Part shown: positions 62,501 to 64,000 of the stretch, piece by piece | Layout: the number at the start of each line of letters is the position of its first letter | Position numbering within the stretch: the first letter of the stretch is position 1 | Assembly: GCA_049606855.1 (NCBI GenBank) | Contig: JBMYVY010000009.1 | Span: 21,930-85,929 of the forward strand | Source of the DNA: JBELHR01 sp049606855 | GTDB taxonomy: Bacteria > Bacteroidota > Bacteroidia > Flavobacteriales > Flavobacteriaceae | Length of the DNA: 64,000 bases | Reading direction: 5' to 3' | The notes under the pieces: model-generated | What the model saw: the letters and a program-made list of their open reading frames with translations, nothing else | What the model was told of the DNA's origin: nothing | Databases searched by the model: none | Made by a program: the position numbers and the translations under genes

Positions 62501-64000
62501 TGTCGATAATATAAGATGAAGTATTGGTGATTAACTCTCTTCGTGAATTATAATAATTTACCTCAAATAATCCTGAACTCAATTGTGCTGAACCCAGAAG
62601 CTCTTCTGTCAATTCGTTTAGATTAAAAACCTGGGTACCATCGAATAATGCACATCTTGCAAAGTCCGGCACAGGGTTTACCACTGGACTTTGGTTTTTT
62701 ATTAAAGAAAAGGATAAAATTGAAGGACATGAGTCTACATCACTGTAATCTTGAACTCTAGCCCAAATGACTTTAGTTTCTGTGTTAAAATTATAATCGG
62801 TTCCAATAGTTCCAATTTCGTTTGTGCGTTGGTTTGCATCAGTTTGACTCATAAAATATTCAATACTCAGGTTTGAGTTTAAATCTTTTAATAATTCATT
62901 GTCTAATTCATGCAAGTCAACCATAAAATCACTGGTAAAATCTTCCGCACAATAGATTCGATTTTCGATACTTCTGTTAAATGGAAGCGGGTTAACTATT
63001 AAATCAAAATACAAATCAGTATTTGGACAAAAATTCCCTTGATCATCGGCTAGTCCATTTTGGATTACACGTACAAAAATTCGTTCTCCAAAACTTTCAT
63101 AACTATCAGGAAGCGCACCTATATTTTGATCTGCATCATTTTTATTGAGATGGAAACTAACCGTGAAATCAGGGTTTAATGCCTCTATTTCTTCTCTTTT
63201 GTCTTTCAGATTGAAGAGTGTTTTTCCATCATAATCATTGTCACATATATTTAGATTATCAATGCTATTTGGTAGCGTTGGAATTGGGTTTACCCTTAAA
63301 GACAAATGGCTCGAGATATAAATACAATCTTCTATAAGATTTCCATTTCTAAATGCGTCAACACGAGTCCATATTTTTTGGCTACCATCTGCATTCAATA
63401 AATTAGGATCGTTCCTAAATTTCTCTAAATTTTGAATTTCATTAGTGGCATCAATTGCATCTTGTTCCGTTGTAAAGTGGCTAATATTTAAATTTGAAAT
63501 CCCATTAAAGTAATCTCTGATTTGTTGATCGAAATATCTTAAGTCAAAAAGAGCAACTCCATCTTTATTATCTAATAAATCAGATTCATAAAGATCACAT
63601 TCTTCTATAACTACTTGAATATTGTCGCTAATTTTATTCGTAACAACTATAACTTCAATTTGTGAGATAACAGCACATCCAGTAGGGTTTTCATGTCTTA
63701 CCCAGATTGTTTTTCCAAGAGAATTTGTTTGTAAAGGATCAATTTTTAAACTTGAATCTTTTGCTTCAGCCGCAACTCTCGATAAATAGAACTCGAATGA
63801 TACCAGGGAAGGATTTGTTGAGATTTCCGAAAGGGTTTCACTCAAATCATATGTTGCATATCCATTAATATCATCATCACAGATAATAAAGTCAAAAACA
63901 GGAGCTTTAACCTGAGGAAGTTCATTAACGATGATAAAGAAGCTCGTAGTTTCATAACAAGAAGGATCATTTTTGTTCTCCATACGAACAAAGATCTCTT
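59526..64000 (-). CDS. Giant repeat adhesin with T9SS type B sorting domain (5' end outside window)
   Basis: The frame is open from the right window edge (codons before 63983 read EIFVR, continuing a repeat), so the N-terminus and signal peptide lie outside. About 1490 residues are visible. They consist of roughly a dozen divergent repeats of about 105-125 residues. Each starts with an acidic loop such as CDDDxxG, CDNDYDG or CDDNEDG and an FDL/YNL strand and ends with IWVRxxN...C. A PKD-like unit follows, then a C-terminal domain of about 95 residues (DIFDRYGKYITTI...GWDGTFKG...YWYHAKF) typical of type IX secretion type B cargo. It is probably a cell-surface adhesin. Its sorting domain reads FFTPLQSTNNRWNV, lacking the usual NGDG. 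Confidence 0.88.
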   Translation of the reverse strand, partial: EIFVRMENKNDPSCYETTSFFIIVNELPQVKAPVFDFIICDDDINGYATYDLSETLSEISTNPSLVSFEFYLSRVAAEAKDSSLKIDPLQTNSLGKTIWVRHENPTGCAVISQIEVIVVTNKISDNIQVVIEECDLYESDLLDNKDGVALFDLRYFDQQIRDYFNGISNLNISHFTTEQDAIDATNEIQNLEKFRNDPNLLNADGSQKIWTRVDAFRNGNLIEDCIYISSHLSLRVNPIPTLPNSIDNLNICDNDYDGKTLFNLKDKREEIEALNPDFTVSFHLNKNDADQNIGALPDSYESFGERIFVRVIQNGLADDQGNFCPNTDLYFDLIVNPLPFNRSIENRIYCAEDFTSDFMVDLHELDNELLKDLNSNLSIEYFMSQTDANQRTNEIGTIGTDYNFNTETKVIWARVQDYSDVDSCPSILSFSLIKNQSPVVNPVPDFARCALFDGTQVFNLNELTEELLGSAQLSSGLFEVNYYNSRRELITNTSSYIIDKDETISVEIKNRESEICAYNAYINLIINAQPEVRANTYDFIQCDTDLDGITSFNLNDLYPLISNESGIRLKFYTSELDAINDINVITSPENFSNQFYSKIYVRHEFFGAESCAAFSEVNLKVALSVFDDRIQQHLYTCGDGSGSGIGEFDISPYDEAVKNLYPSDQPIVIKHYKTLEDANNDVNAIPRNQYQTYRNTDSPGLQLIYTRAQNLLAPDCSVFVASYLTLEVNPVPPVNHYIMEQCYDINSGLSNMDEGIFNLNDALDNILVTGSPLDYDISFHPTYALAEINDSPMSNTEITAYKNQSQDQIIYVRVADKNNSCGNIAELTLHVDPLPNLSTEVENIEICDFGSSSNLANDGSYLIYDLKDSKRNEILSKVNQDSSIYEIEFFNSEQAAWNQEYAERAESPLEISRSTRTVYYSILNTETGCINVSSFDAVLFDAPTPVEIGSIELCDDNEDGIIFNYNLSDLDNDILADQVNPGDFELNYYLSEEAAGFDTNRLDKSNFNNSDSPFNKTIWIRLVNVKNQQCAVITSFEFVVNIIPGINENPLPVIGCDDNRTGTYGFDLINLKYLIAEDENMHEFITYFGTEQDARNTVSNAGKIPDSLLENFEVTSRSVWARVFYNGCYKFVELDLQVHPLPEYNLPENLEFCNDGSTIDLSIQSQIILGGMNNPENLSVSYHYSQEDATNGSNAISELRTDEIINGQMIFFIRVENSISGCVADYFEAFEIITNPLPEFEITSPIVFCDDAEEIDVFIDQEDSNTYTYTWIGPDGNTVNNINSRGTHVVLTKSGEYLIIGTNPETGCYTEKVYFAEVSEVAEVLPEHIIIEENFGSHSVQIRKDLIGNGIYLFAIDDPNGPYNDTGFFDNLTLGNHVIYIKDSLGCSTSQVEVTVLDFPKFFTPLQSTNNRWNVRGILDNDKIPEFQNGEIDIFDRYGKYITTINIYEEGWDGTFKGALLLPTDYWYHAKFIDQNGTLREYQGHFSLIN

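Noticed and set aside
1..64000. CRISPR array, IS element, prophage or defence island
   Set aside because: No regularly spaced direct repeats, transposase, integrase, phage or known defence gene was seen.

Overview
The window looks like the chromosome of a flavobacterium (Bacteroidota, Flavobacteriia). It is AT-rich and densely packed. Secreted proteins have short signal peptides ending in ...AQ or an SC/AC lipobox. Several upstream regions carry the Bacteroidota -7 promoter box TAnnTTTG. Lineage markers include a large adhesin ending in a type IX secretion (T9SS) type B sorting domain, DUF6702, DUF6452, DUF6048 and DUF5916 family proteins, a LolA/LptF-type envelope operon, and a probable sulfonolipid (capnine) gene pair. 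I see no rRNA, tRNA, CRISPR array, insertion sequence, prophage or integron. The content is mostly core metabolism, envelope biogenesis and DNA repair, so claims of novelty should be modest.

Layout. 0-7 kb: a patatin-like gene preceded by the relic of a deleted paralogue, two tandem secreted M1 metallopeptidases with a DUF6702 protein, a small secreted protein broken by a -1 frameshift at an A8 run, and peptidase E. 7-13 kb: a leftward run tpx-ftsK-lolA-like-lptF/G-like-ribBA. 13-21 kb: a lactonase-fold protein, a PagL-like lipid A deacylase, a photolyase overlapping an SDR-DUF2867 protein, and a TonB-dependent receptor. 21-31 kb: an MltF-like lytic transglycosylase, a class-A beta-lactamase-fold lipoprotein, a CDF metal transporter, a beta-barrel protein, a MATE exporter, mutS2 and ung back to back, and a nucleoside phosphorylase. 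31-35 kb: a leftward operon led by rlmD that includes a 56-residue membrane protein joined by overlapping start and stop codons on both sides. 35-41 kb: a rightward run rocD-S9 peptidase-cysteine synthase-like-alpha-oxoamine synthase. 41-50 kb: deaD, a thioredoxin-fold lipoprotein without cysteines, an ABC-F ATPase, an ECF sigma/anti-sigma-like/Spy-like triad, and a conserved protein of unknown function. 50-57 kb: an MBL-fold hydrolase, an esterase, a dihydroorotase-like protein lacking its metal ligands, mtnN, lolD, a DUF5916 protein and sucC. 57-64 kb: a candidate small RNA, uvrB, and the 3' end of the giant repeat adhesin, which runs off the right edge.

The most interesting points are: (1) a probable unannotated sRNA at 57.3-57.5 kb with its own promoter, two stems with a C-rich loop, and a terminator; (2) the cysteate-synthase/cysteate-acyltransferase candidate pair for sulfonolipids, physically linked to ornithine aminotransferase and a peptidase; (3) several family members with degenerate catalytic sites (cysteine-less RibA half, dihydroorotase without HxH, thioredoxin without CxxC, ABC-F with one dead composite ATP site, MutS2 without Smr); (4) the A8 slippery sequence directly in front of a stop codon in a small secreted protein. 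Where I choose a start codon downstream of the longest open frame, the reason is a signal peptide, family N-terminus or promoter position.
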